A stretch of 64,000 nt of DNA from assembly GCF_037975245.1 (NCBI RefSeq), contig NC_092568.1, positions 29,640,001 to 29,704,000 on the forward strand. The letters run 5' to 3'. The position numbers and the translations under genes are program-made. The notes below the pieces were generated by a model. The model did no database searches, was not told the DNA's origin, and saw only the letters and a program-made list of their open reading frames with translations. Positions 47,576 to 62,500 of the stretch are shown here, piece by piece; position 1 is the stretch's first letter; each line of letters opens with the position of its first letter. The DNA comes from Apostichopus japonicus. Its lineage: Eukaryota; Echinodermata; Holothuroidea; Aspidochirotida; Stichopodidae.

Positions 47576-50500
47576 CTGTGTAGAATACAAAGAAAATAGC
47601 AGATTTATTTACAAAAATAACTTTAAAATAACTATATAAAGCTATTAACTATATAAAAGATAAATTTAACTAAAACTTTAAGTTTTCAAGATGCATATTT
47701 TACAAGGTCATAATTTCATCATGCTCCAGTTGTAATAATGTCAGCTTGATCCAAGTCATAGAACTCTCTGACAACCAGAGTTTGCTAAGGGTTCTCTAAC
47801 AAAGAGAGAGAGAGAGTATCTTAGTAAACACAAACACATTACCAACAGAAAAAAATAACTCCCTTTGATTCTGCAAGTGAATTGGTCACTTTCTGATTTG
47901 AATTGTAAAGTATTAATAAAGCAAATATTGTTAATAAAGGGTTAGGGGTAGGGAATGTAGCATACCTCCTTTACCACACACACACACACACACACACAAA
48001 CTGTTTTGATTACATCTATTCAATGTTACATAATATTATCATCTTTTGTCTTTCATATGTCTTTATAAAAATGTTGTGGCAAAGTAAATCGGAAAAAAAC
48101 ATCAAAACCCAACAGTTTTGGCTGTATTAAAACATCTGACTGGTTTATACCTTGGCATGCTTGACTTCTAACTCTGCCAATTCAACCAAGTTTTTCTTAA
48201 ATGCTGCCACCCTTCTAGTCTTGTAGTCTGTTAATTCCTGTTTGGCAACTTCTGAGAGCTTTTCAAATTTGTTACAAGCTTCCTCCTGGTTCTTCTCTGC
48301 CTGCTGTACTTCTTTGTTCTTTGCACGTGCCTTCTCCAGGGCTTTGTTGGCATTCTGATAATTCACGAGTGATCTCATACGCCTGTACAGCAGATCCTGT
48401 CAAACGGAGAGAAGATTAACGACTAAATATCAGAATATCCCTTACATACTGATATGTATACCACACGTGATAGTATCTGTAGCATGTTCTACTTCAAAAG
48501 GCAATTTTGGGGAAATCTGCTTAATATCCAACATGGATATTACTCTCAGTTTTCTCCTCCAGGAAATTACTTGCACAGAGCAATTTATCATCACAGTTAG
48601 GCTTAATAGTAAAGATATATCCTATAGAAAGTGCACTTCCATGAACAAAAGAACACACTTCCTACTTACATATCCTTCACAATCAATAACATTTTCCTAT
48701 GGATATTTCCTAGCAAGGGTGTGTATAATTAGCATAAAAATATGCATAAGCGAAGTTGGTGTTGAATTAATTTGCACTTTGCATAGACATAATATTCATT
48801 ACTTTAACTTTTGGAAAAGGAAACCAATCGAAAGCTGCCAGGCATTTGTTTACCATATCACTTTAGTAGGAACAAGGCTGTATAAAAATGGCAAATGCAT
48901 GAATGAGATGTTTAAAATTCACATCTGCGGTATCTATAGGCTCAGCAAAATAAAACAGGATCTTGTATGCTAGCATGGCAACCAATCAAATACCAGAATG
49001 AACGTATGAACCAACTGATGAATATGCATTACCTTAGCTGCTGCTGTGTCCCTCATATAATATCTTAGGAGGTCAGAGAGCTTCAAGTCGGCATCAGTAG
49101 CTACTCTTGCTTCTACTTTCTGCAAAGAAATGGACGAGAAACAAAAACCAACGATGTTTGAAAACGTTAAACTTCACAAATACATGTTATCATCAAGTTC
49201 ATGCGATGGTTTCTTGCTTCTTCAACAATTTCCTTTTAAGAGTTAAATGACAACTTTTTTTTTCTTTCCTCCCCATCAAGTTGGTTCGTTTCCAAGTAAC
49301 AAAGTACTTCACTGTAGGGACATCACAGACAGACTGTCTGCAAAGCCCAGACAAACAAAAACAATCATTCATATTTGAATAAACTAAAGGCAAGCCATCC
49401 TCTTACATATAGAAAATAATATCTTTATTACCTATTTCAATGTTTACTGATAATGCTTACCAACACTTGCTAATTCTAAACTTTTCAGAACCTTTCAGAT
49501 GTAATTTCAGTGCAGTAACATTTACAGTTAAAATCTAGAAACAAGTGGAAATTGTTACGGTACCAATCTTTTGTACCAACTAATTCAGTTACTTGTGGGG
49601 TTAATAAGCATATACAATCAGCTAAGCCAGTGGTTTCAGCAGGTTTTCTCAACAGATAATTGGTAAGTAACCAAAGGTGTTGGGTAGGTCAACAGGAGAC
49701 AGCTGGTTAGTTGTCCTTATGATGCCAAGCAATATTTTATGTAACCCGCTACAAAATTCATTCAATAGTCTACTATTTACCTTCCCTACCCAGGCCTACA
49801 TCACATGTTATGAAGAACTTCACTCACCCTAAGTTTTTCAAACATTTCGGACACTTTAATGAAAAACCTGTTGGAAGGAGAAATGCACAGAAAGATGAAC
49901 AATGAAACTGCTGTTTCAAATATTATACATTATAAATATAGATAAATATTTGTGGCAGTGTTAGGATCACATGATAAGTAAAATGTTCTTGGTCGTTATG
50001 TGGAGGTGCTATTAGTGCCACATAAGGACTTAAATTGTTCTTGGTCATTATGTGGCGATAACTTTGTATTCACGTAAATGACTTAGGTTGACATAAATTT
50101 TATTCTGCATTTTTGTCGGTTTTGGCATTCCATAGTTGCAAGGTCATTCTGACTTGTGCGGTTGGCAGAGAAACTGTTCATACTCTTACATAGGTACATG
50201 GAGCACACAAACTGGTTACCCCATGGTCATGCCAGTTTGAATTCCTTTCTAGTTTTAGAAGTATTTTCTGGGGTTTTGTTGCTCTGTCCAATATCACTGG
50301 TCACTTCAAATGAATATTCATAAGGCACTCACCTGTGACCCCACAACTCCCTTATCATATTTATCATACCACCACTTGCTACATTATTCACAGTGCAAAG
50401 GATAGCAGATCCATATATATGAGTTCCTGGGACAAGATTCCAATGTTCCAATCTGCACTGCATTGGCCTTAATAAATCGTGCAACACATGCAATGCACAT

Positions 50501-53500
50501 GCCCATTTTCTTGGGCACCCAGCATGCACTTGACACGACCAGATCATATGTTAGAAAGTTAACATATTTAGACTAGCTAAGCTTTGAACAATTATCAGAA
50601 CTGCGGACAATGAAATCACTTGACTACTGAAACTAAGTTAAAACATTTCCAAAGGGAAGAGAAACGGAGAGAGATTAATATTTTATTATGAAGCTGCAGC
50701 AAAGAGTAAGAGTGAGAAAGGAGAAATATATCACTGACATCCATAGCGTAAACTTGTACTCGTTATAAACTTGAAATATTTTCGTTTTTTTCCGGTCATG
50801 ATGATCCAATTGATCAGTTTCATTACAAAACTAGCCACTCTGGTTCTTTGTATTTTATCCTTTAAACTATCTTTTCTGCCTACTGTTCAAACCCCAGAGC
50901 TTAACAAACCAGCCACTGCGGATGCCTTGGCAGGCACAATAAGCTGTGCTATGGCTTGTTTGCTTGCACATATTGTGCCACTCGCTTTACCCGCAAGTTT
51001 CATACCGGAGATTTATCGGATAACAGTGTTGTCTATCCTCCATAATGCCTTACAATGTTTGTACCATGAAATTACTGGAGGGTCCAATTCCCTGTGTAAT
51101 TAGACTGGACATTTCAGTGACAGTCACGATGAATGAATGAATGAATGAATGAATGAGCGTAATAAACGCAATGTGCATTGAGGTTATTCATGAATGCAGA
51201 ATAATGGTATATGTAAACTTCCAGTTGAGCAAACCTTTAAACAGTACAAATATATGCCATTATTTGGACAATGCCGGGTATACCCATCACCATAAACTTT
51301 GGCACACTAATTTTTCATTCTTAACTTTGTAACAAAAGAAACCACCATAACATAAACACACCAAAAACACCAAAAAAAAGTCCAGAAAAAGTTTTCTTTT
51401 TTAACTAAAATGCGGCACATATGATACAATGGTCATGCAATATAATCACTCCTTATGTCTTTTCGAGTTAGTTACTATACCTTGCAGACTCAGGAATGGC
51501 TTCAGCACTAAACATGAAAGATTGAAACAGTGTCAACACAGAAAAAGTAACAATTTCCCTTTAGCACTAAAGCCAAAATTCTCATTCATAACATCCTATA
51601 AGACTATTACAGGGAGTGCCCCCTCTATATTGATTTCATTCATTCCCAAAGAAGCACAGGAAGTGGTATTTTGCAGGATTTTCCACACATCAAGAACACT
51701 CTTTCATTGTCAACTATTTTGACCAATTGTTTTTGAGTTGAAGAGTACAATTACATAGGTGCGGGAAAAATATCTTGCGCTTATTCTCCAACAGAGGCTA
51801 TGTTTGTAATGAAAAAAGACAGAGCATGCTTCTTCATGCCAATTACTCTCAAAGTATGACCTCTTGGAGATAACATTTCTTGTTAAATTTTTACATTTCA
51901 TTTACTTCAACTACTATAACAGTTAAGGGAAAACTGTCACATGACATTATCAAAGATTTAGGTTGAAAGTGTTTCCATAGATACAGGCAGGGCCATGTTG
52001 AAAACTGCCCCTACCAAAGTTTGAATCTCCTACTGCTCAACTATAGGAAAACTTAGCAGTAACTTTTGGTGAGGATTCAGTTACAGCTTTTAAAACTTTC
52101 CATTGCTCCAATGGATTTGACACTTACTATTATGTAGAGCATAGGTAGTGAATTACACACTGAATGCTTAAAGCTGAAAGCACCAGCAGCTGCTATGGAG
52201 TAGTACATGGATGGCAATAATCATAATGAAGTGAGTAAATGAAATGTCTGCAATGCACGAGAAAATGAACATTACAATGTTTCTCAAGTATGTAGTTTGA
52301 AAAAGGAGACAAAACTTGTCCAACTCACTTGTCTAAATCTGACTTTTCTAGAGTGGCTAGTGCATTTAATCCTGAAGAGACCCTTATGTAAGTATCAGCA
52401 ATTTCTGGAAAAAAGAGAAAGAAAAGATAAAAGATAGGTCATGCATTCACTTGTTATTACAGCAGCTTTTTGGGTCGAATTAGATCAACAGTTTTGTTAC
52501 GTTATTTAATGACGAATTCTCATAATAATGTGGTCCATTAGATTGAATAGTCAAGGCTCATTTCAAATAAAGAAGTAATAGCCCAAATTTTCTTGCTTGG
52601 TCTTAGCATGATATTGATAATCTTTAATGCTAGAAACTGTCTGGGAAATAAAATATAGAGGATTGAATGGAATCATTGATTATTTGCTCATCATTAAGTG
52701 AAAAGCTCTGAGATGTTGAAGGAATTTTTTAGTGGCAGACTACTTGGATACATGAGAAAACTTCATAATATTTTCATCGCCACAGTCCTAGTTCGGGGAT
52801 TTTTCATCCAATGATTCAGAAGAAGTGAATTTTTGATTCTCGTGCCAATTTAACCTTATATAATAAAGGATTACTTAAATATAAGTTTCACACGTTCACC
52901 AAAACAAAAATAAGGCAGTTCTGACTGCTACAAATCAAAACAAGAAATATCTCATTAGAAATCATGCTTGAAACTATTTTACTTTTGAAAACTGACAAAC
53001 AATTTGATAAGTACCATGTGTCTGTCATTCATATTACACTGTAGGTTTTGATGGGGCTATAAAATTTCATTTGAATGTGTGAATGCGTGTCATGGACACA
53101 GTCGAAGAGCAATCGACCCACTCACGTTTGTTAGATCTTGTCATTCTGTCTGACCTGGCAGTCGAGTCTTTCACCTTGTTATGATACTCCACCACAAATG
53201 TTCTTTCTCTTTCAAAGAATGGATCCACATCCTGTGTGCAAAAACAAGGAGAGGTATACATCAGCAGAGACAATAAACACATGCATATGAACATGCCACA
53301 ATAAAAAAAACACACACACATACTAACACGATTGTATTACATTCAGACCTAGGACCCCATTGTATTTTCCATTGTTCAAATCCACGTACCCTAACCTTAA
53401 CAATACCCCATACAATAGAATTCTTCCGAGGACGTGGTGATTCTTTAGAAATCACAACCGAGGACCTGGAAGTCTTTTGTTCAAGTCCTAGGTCAGAATA

Positions 53501-56500
53501 CAAAACAAACGCATACATATATACATACCCACAACCAGCACAACAGAAACAAAGACACAGCAACTTGCAAACATAGCTCAATGAAACTTGTTTTGCATCT
53601 GCCATCTCTCTGTTTGGCTTAAACCAGTCGATAATTATCACTTCTTTATGTGTTGAGGTAAAACACTAATCATATCCCAGAAGCTAGTGTCATTGGATGT
53701 ATGTATTTGTATGTATTTTAGATCCTCCTGCAAGCAGGAACTCATGAAGAAGCCATCATTGGCTTATCAAAGCTGCAAGCTGACCATAGTCAGTCTCTTA
53801 CATTCATATTTAACGTCCATGATTATAAATTGTCAACAACTCTGTAACTGGACGACATACATTAATCTTGGAGTGACTCGAACTCGGAACCTTATGATTG
53901 GAAGGCACCATTGTTAACCACTGAGCTAACACTCCTGGATGGTGACTTGTTTGATACTACCTTTTCTTTCAAGGATCAACATAAAACTTTGCTTACTATT
54001 TACAATCACAAATACATGGAGAGTCATGAAACGTAAGTGGATATAGACAACTGACTCCCAGAGCACATTAAACAAGAACAAACAATATATTTGTATCCTG
54101 TCCAACGCCTCCAACAACAATACGTATCAATTTTTCCAGCGATATGTTTGAAAGTTGAGAAGCACAATTGCGGAAGTTTTTCTTACCTTCTGACCTGTAA
54201 CTAGTACCTCGTCCACGGACTTTGTTACAAGCTTAACCAGGCTTCCAAACTTTTCCTTCTTGTTCCTCCCTCTTACATCCAACTGTGAGACACAAACAGA
54301 AAGAAGTTTAATCAGTTCACTTCCAAAGACTTGAAAAACTAAAGAAATAAAATATTCCATTTTCTAAATACTAATAGCGCAACCAATGATACATTTAGGA
54401 AGAGAGCAGCTGGTTGCAACCAACCAGGTTCGTAGTTTTGGAAGACAGTGCTTTTATGAGTTAAAACTGGTCTAATAGGGAAAGAATACAGTGTCCTGAG
54501 ATATGGGATAACTACATATGATCAATATCTGGATATCAAAATGCTCTTTTGCAGTCAACCGCCGAATCCTACTACATTAAAGGACGATGGAACATAACTA
54601 ACTGACCAGAGTTGCACTATGGGATAATAGTCCATGAATGTTAATTACATTTGGTATTACAGAGGAGAAGGAGACAACCAATTTAGTATGGTAAAACTCA
54701 TGTGAAAAGGTTTATAAATTCTTACCGCTTGCTTGTATTCAAGGAAGACTCTGAAGTTATGGTCAGTTCTTAAGGTTGGGTGGGCAGCTAATCGTTGCAA
54801 AAAGACCTCGTGCATAGCGACGGTCTTCTTGAAAGTTGCTAGATACTCCCTGACAATAAAACAAATTAAAAACTTTTAAAGTTAGATTCACTGACTATTT
54901 CATGTTTGCTAATAGTAGTTGTACCGGAGGTCATCATCTTAAAACTCCAAAAGTCATAAAGTAGGATTAATTTGGGAATAAGTTTTCTTCTAATAGGGTT
55001 GTGAATGAGTGGAACGGTTTGCCTGAGAAAGTTGTACTTGCAAGTAGTGTGAATGGGTTCAAGAATGCTTTGGACAAGCACTTTAAGCATTGTAATTGGG
55101 TCTGAGTGTTAGTGTCTTCAGTTTGTTTTTTCTCTCCTATAGGGTCCTCGATGGGGACTTGAGTGTCCCTCCTGATCCTGTTTTTCCACTAAGCTAATCT
55201 AAACTGAAACTGGGAGGCATTAACAGCACAGACTGCTCAAGCCAGACCCTCTTCTGTTGATCACAAAATCTTGCAATGTTAGCAACGATACAAAAAGAAT
55301 TACGTAAGACCTCATGGCATTTCTAGTACTAGACCTTTGATTTCTATAGGACTAACAAGGATTGAAAAGTTCAGTTTCATCCCCAACTTTTTCAAAAAAT
55401 TGGTATCTTTGTCAAAATGAAATTACAACTGTCATCTACCGTCAACTTTTAATCTTTTCTTTCTCTTCTTCTTCCTGTTCTTCTTCTTCCTGTTCTTCTT
55501 CTACTGAGCTACTGTTTTTTCACGGTGACTATCAAATCCATCCTTCGGCACCATTCTCAAGATTTTACCCATTGGGAGACTAACATTTGGAACAAGACCC
55601 CCTGGAAGTTATTTTGTGCACATTTCAAGCAGGTTTAGCACTATCAAATCCATCCATTGGCACCATTCTCAAGATTTTACCCATTGGGAGACTAACATTT
55701 GGAACGAGACCCCCCTGGAAGTTATTTTGTGCACATTTCAAGCAGGTTTAGCACCTTGAAAAAATACGACAAAATACAAATCGAGTCTTGAGTACTTGAC
55801 GTAAAATTACACCTACAACTTACTCATCTGATGAAGAAGAATAAAGATGACATCTTGTACCAAGTGACAATAAATGTAAACTTTGCACCTTTGCACCCGA
55901 AAACTTTAAGATAAAAAAAAAGACAATGCGACTTACGCTTCCAATTCAGCCTTCATTTTCTGGAATTCTTCTTTTGTCATAGTCCCTTCGCCCTCTCCTA
56001 ACTTTTGGAGTTTCTCTCTGGACGCATCGAAGTCTGGCTTTGGTGGTGGGGGAGGAATCTTTGAGGAGTAAACAAATCACTCATGTTTTTCTCTTCTTCT
56101 CTGTTTAATGTTAACTTAAATAATAAAGACCCTTTGAGTTTTTTTACTTCACTGGTTTTGCTGTGTTATAATTACAATAAACCAGTGAAGTAAATAGCTT
56201 GATAAGGGGGAGGACGCCTGTATTCTGAGGTCGCAATTTAAGGATACATCCAGAAACACAATCAAGATATATATATTTGGGGTGCTGGGGCCAAGTGGAT
56301 AAAGCAATGAGACTTAGCAATTGGGAGGTGTGGGATTCGATCCCCAGCCGGGTCATAGTAAGGTGGGTTTGCATCCAAGAGCAAATCAACAGGTTTCCCA
56401 TCTGAAATGACATTCTAAATTGAAAAGATTCCAAATTTGGAGTTAAAAATTGTGGAATTGGAAGCCACCCGACGTGAAAGTTGTAATCCTTTATCCCTTG

Positions 56501-59500
56501 TGGGCTTCTCCCATATCATTGTCACTTAAGCATTTTAAAAATAACTGACTGATAACTATCATTATTATTATATTTCTTACAGAACGAAGGAACTTACTAC
56601 AGTATAAGGAAATTACATTGAACTTAGACACTCAGGAAGTCATTTTACGATGACAACTTGCAGAGTATTATTGACATCCAAAAATGTTTTATCATCAAAT
56701 AATGAAAATACTATAGGTCTGTACAGTAAAATAAACCCTGCCCATGTTCTTGTAAATCTATAGCAGCTTGGTAAATTTGGCAGAATTTCTCTATTCTCTT
56801 GTAGAATTAGCATTCACTGTAAACGCTTCTTATAAATCATATTTTTCAGAATGGTTTTCTAATCTATTTGTACATTGACACAATGTTGGACTAACCACTT
56901 AACATACTTTAGTACATCAAACTTACAATAACTCCTGCATAATCTTCATTCTCATCGTACATGGTGTGAAGCCACAAAAATTCATCATGATCCCTGGTTA
57001 CTGAAAAATCACTCTCGCTGAACTCTGGAAGTGTAGTCTGTTGTGACAAAAGCAAACAACAAGGGGGAAAAATCTTTGTTATCAAAGTTACCTTTACAAG
57101 GATGATCAAAGAATAAACATTCAATCATTTATTCTGTGAGAAAGTTTAAGTATGCTGAAGAGACTTTTGTACTGTAACTTATGACACATATTGACTTCCT
57201 TAAACTTCCTTACCAAGGAATGTAAAATGTAGAATACCACAATAACATCTGTAGGTCACTATCATTTTTTTGGAAGACTTCCAAGAAATGTTTGAATGAT
57301 GGTTTTAGCAGACATAACATGTTTTGACCATGCAATCAACAAGAAACAAATCTTAAAACTAATTTGAGAAATTAATCTAATCATATTTTTGTGCACAATA
57401 AAGGAAACCTGTCCTTCCGCAAAGTCACATTAAAAAAAAGTAAAAAAATCCAAACGATTGTTGAAAGAATATTTCTAACAGAATACAACACTAGTTGAAT
57501 GAGACATCACAGGGCAAATTTGTTAATGATTTTTTGAGGTTGTCTGAGGAACAACCAGCTCTTACTTTTAGGTCGACCGAACAGTAAATGTGGTTGTCCG
57601 AACAAAATGTACCAAAATAACAATGACTGTCCAATATGTGCACTTTACTGTAGGAGAGATGTGTAGGTTTGGTGAATAGAACATTAATATGAATACTGTA
57701 GGAGAGATGTGTAGGTTTGGTGAATAGAACACCAGGCTTTGAGCCAGTAAAACAATCCCCATGGGTGGATCATAAGACTACCACTGTTTTTATTTTACAT
57801 TGTTTCTGCATCTCCAAAGTGATGGAGGGTGATACCAATTTATCATCTTACCTATTTGGGAGTATTTATTGAAATGCAAATCTGAATTTGATGTACACAA
57901 CTAGACATCCATCGATGTCCTCCAAAGCTGTTTTTTTGTTGTCCAAACAGAACATTGATCGTCTTAAACGATCGGACAACCTTAAAAACTTTGCCCTGTA
58001 CTATCTATATTACTATCAAGTTTGAAATTGGTCACCTTTTTTTTTTTCGAAGAAAAAAAAAATGGTTAGTTCAAAGTAAACATTAGTCAATTAGTTTAAT
58101 TTCACAATCACATGGAACTGACCACACCCTGAACCATGACCAGCATTACATCAAATTGTATTAATATTCTATGACAAAGTGCTCATCAGAAATATGAAGA
58201 AAGCTCTTAATCACTGGGGATCACTGTGGAAATGAGAAAGTAAATATGGGAAAGCTATATATAATAGTAGTGTATAGTTAGGTCATTCATTCTTCAACAA
58301 TTATGTGCAAATCTTGTAGGGAGACTGGAAGCAGATAAGATCGGTTGATAATTCTGTCAGATACATCATGACAGGGAAAGATGGTCACCCAACACTAGCA
58401 AACTCAGTTTATTCTTTACCTAGGTTACAAACACAAGGAATATCACAAGCCTTCTTTGCTGTTAGATACAACCCACTTGCCTCTAGTGTAACTCAATGGA
58501 GCCATCTTCAACTATTGCATTCCAGGCCTAGAATATTTTGTCATTAGCTAGAAATTCCAAACGGTGCTTCTTGTAAGTAACAGAGAAGAAGGGAAATGTT
58601 AACTTGAAAAGCATGTCTGATACTCTAGGACACTGAAGATGGGTCACACTGACTTAGCGATGAATTATGTTCACAGGTAACTGCCACTTCACCAATTAGT
58701 GTTCTATTGTCTTTGACTAATGTAATTTCCAAATTTTGTATTGTGGACATAAAGCTATTGATACCAGTTGAAGAGAGTGTCATTATCTTCACACACCTAG
58801 TACATTATTTCTTTTCTTATGACAAACAGCTATCGTTAACTAAAGCTGTTAATGAGCCAAGGAATCATAGATTTGCACAAAATCAAATTATAAGCAAAGT
58901 TTCAATTTGTCACAAAAGTCAAAACTAAATTTGAATACGAAAGAAAGAGAAACTCATGCAGGAGAGAGTGTGGTCTGGAGAGGTGAAATACAAGAAACAA
59001 CACTCATGCAAGTCAGCACAGAGACAGAGAAGATATGACATCAACAGAGCAATAGCAACTAGAAGAATAGCTCTAAGGTTATGTGCAAAAGACAAAACAA
59101 AATGGCAGCCACACTTACAAGGGTATCAAGAATGTTTGTCCTTCCCTTGCACTACAAAAAAGGGAGAAATCAACAAGCCAGTGGAGCTAAAGTTGTAAAG
59201 AAAGCCCAAACCACCTCTAAACACTTCACACACATGACCAAGATGGTTGATTGGCATTGCCGAATCATTTTAAAAGGGTCAATAGCACCATGGTTTTTTA
59301 TGTTTTAACATTTATTTTAAGGATGTGATTTCGCACTACAGAACAATGTTTCCAGAAAAAGCAGGGATAGCCACAGGCCATGGTAAAATGTAATTCAAGA
59401 GATGTATCAATAAATAACGGCTGATTATATATTATTAAAGTAGTGTTATCAGGATAAAGAAAGTAAAGCAAATTTATGCAGCATTGTCCCTAGTTTTTGT

Positions 59501-62500
59501 TTCACCACCTTAAGGTTGTTGACCCCAAACAGACCCTTCAGAAAACAACTGCATCTTTCCTCTCCATTCTGTTGCCATTGCAAAGGTCTAGATACCAATT
59601 AAACAGATGCATTCAAAAAGATCTCATATCTGTGGACAATAGCATACAAAAGGAGAAAAATCGCTTTGAAAAGATCTTTTTGTTGTCCAGGCATTGACGT
59701 CAATCAAATGAGTTCCATTCCAGTAGAGATATGATTAGAAACCTCAAAATATCACTTAGCTTGAATATAGCATGCACATCACTTCAGGGTTAGTACTCTA
59801 TCAGTATCAATCACTAACAATGCTTACAAACTGACACCCTTCATAGAGACTCACCTTGGTATGTACAGTGAACTTGACTTTGTCCCGTTCGCTTAGAGCA
59901 TCAGAAATATCAACTACCAGTGATGTGTCTGAGCTGAGATCCACCGAGTCAGTTCTTGCCTGTCAAAATTGGATAAAAAGATTCAAGGGATTTCTGTATC
60001 CACAAACACTTGGATGAGTAACTTCATTTCAAATATCACTTAAATATCACTTTAGAAAGGTGTAAATTTATGTGTTGTTGCTTTTCTGATGCTTTCATTA
60101 TATAAAATGAGACAAAGATGTGCTCCCTGATTACACTTAAAGCAAGGTATGGTAGCTCCTGACTGATACCATTTGGTAAGAATTTTTTATATGGACCATG
60201 ACAAACTGATGTCTGATCAACTAATAATTTCTTGCCTTTTGAAAACTTACTTTTTGTTGATCTTCTACATCAAACAAGCCATCATCATCCCCATCCTTTA
60301 GAATAAAAAACAAAGGAGTTAAATATATCACATTATATTGTGTCCACTTTTGGTTCACAAAAAAACAAACAAATTCAAAACCTATAGAAAGTAAACAATA
60401 CTGACAACATAATTCCTTGAATTATTACTTTAAATGATCTACTGTTTGGTATGACATTTCCTTCCTCCACAATTTAAGTTAAACTGATTTCATCAAGACT
60501 AGCTCATATGGATTAAATCTAAACTTGACTGAAGTGGACTGACATTGATATTGCAACTGTAAATAGTGTCAGGACAATTTTTAACATTAAATCCAGAACA
60601 GACATATATTCCTAACTTATGCCTAGTTAGAACTTAGCCTAGTTACGGTTGAGTTACATACCTACTATTACATTCTCTTTTGGGGACTTTTGGACTGAAT
60701 AAATGTGAGTGTAAACACCTGCCTATGCAAGAACACACTTGCGATATGATATAGTAAAGGTTTCATAATTGACGCACCCCCGTAATTGACGCACCTTCAA
60801 TTATTACTAGCAACGATACAGCAGGCCACCTAAACTTTTTGCAGTCAAGCAGAATTACATATTTCATGAGTTTGAATCCATTTCAGCTATTTGCTGACCA
60901 AATTGTGGTATTTATTAAGCTTTCAACACCCTCCCCACAGTTTTACACATTTTTTGGACATTTGGAAATCTTACTCCCAAAAAATAACCAAAATTACTTT
61001 AATATGATACAACTACTCTCTGGGACCTGACCTGTCTGAGCTTAGAGGTTCAGAGCATAGCAAACAGCATCCAAAGTCAATGGATGTATACTTATGCCTA
61101 CACTACAGTTAGCTTATCGACGAATGTGTCAATTTAGGGGTATGAAAGAACTTGACACAGCAGACATTTTGAGGTCAAATTCTGCTCAATTGTACGTTGC
61201 TTAGGCACAGAACAATATTTATTTTGAGATCATTACATTTCTGAGGAACTACACATATGAAAAATGCATGCAGTTGAGTGATTTTGATTTTATGTTGACA
61301 GACATCGTCAATCCAATCCTTAAAGTGGAACGATAGTGACAGAAAAAAAATCTCTCATTTTCATATATAATGTAGTTCATATGTTACCAAGCAATCCATT
61401 TTTTTAATTTTCCAAATAGCACACCGGAAAGTTATAAAAAAGGGAATTATAACGTGGTTTTTTCGTCTCCGTAATTTAGGAATTTGCAAACACTGAAACG
61501 ACCTTGAACAGCCCTCAGGTCAGTGAATGACGTCACTGTGATGATCTTTTCTGTTGTGAACTGTTCAGTACGGTGCTGTGCGTGCATTTCGTGTCAGCAT
61601 AACTGTTATTTTCCGGCGTAATGTTCAAGTCATAAATAGATAATGAATATCATGGTGTTTCTTGATTTCTTCACCACGTGTTTACAAGTTTGTTTTTACG
61701 AAATTTGCGGCGATTTCGCAACGATTTCCCAATATCTGAAGAGGTAACTCGCAAGCTGACCCAAAGTAACGTAAATCTCAAGATCACGTTTTTGGCGGGT
61801 TTTATACAGAGTGATGTATGAATGTGCTCACTTACCAGTCAAACTGGCACAATAACAATAGTGATGATAGTCTCACGCCTAAACGTAGATTAGTATAACA
61901 TCCGAAAGAAAATCCAAAGTTCTAAACAAAGTAGATTCGCTTGTATGCACTAGGCCTACTGTAAAACATAAACGTTCCTTGTTCCGTGTGTCATTAAATC
62001 CAACAGAAAGGTTTCATTGAGCTTGAAATACAACCGCATTTGAACTCAATCGAGTAGTTAGTCTAGCTCGAAAAATTTTCTCACTACATGCAATGCCTTT
62101 TGCGTTTATTCACATGCATGCCTCGTGGTTTGTGCATAGGAGGAATCGTAATCTAGCCCAACTTCACGTAGGTCCGCAAACGGTACTTTCACACTGTGCA
62201 AACATAAGTGACAGTGTGCGCTACCGTATAGTAATACTTACACGATGTTTTGTTTCGCTCGAGCATACACATATTTCCTATTCGTTTTACATTTAAAGTG
62301 GTTTGGAGGGTATGAACACATCTCTGCCCAAAAAAACTGCCTAAGCGACGTCCATGCCCCAATTGAAATTTGCACGTTGATTCTCTCCTCACATAGTCAT
62401 TAGGTTGTTCACGTCTGACATGTCTTCCAATTCCAACACCTACTGTTGCATTTATCGGGATATATATAAATAATGCGGCATAAAAGCATCAATCTTTCAA

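Noticed and set aside
48467-48973. 168-codon plus-strand frame
   Set aside because: Lies in an SNX6 intron, antisense, AT-rich, with no domain or start context; likely chance.
51429-51722. 97-codon plus-strand frame in an SNX6 intron
   Set aside because: No family features, no splice or start context supporting expression.
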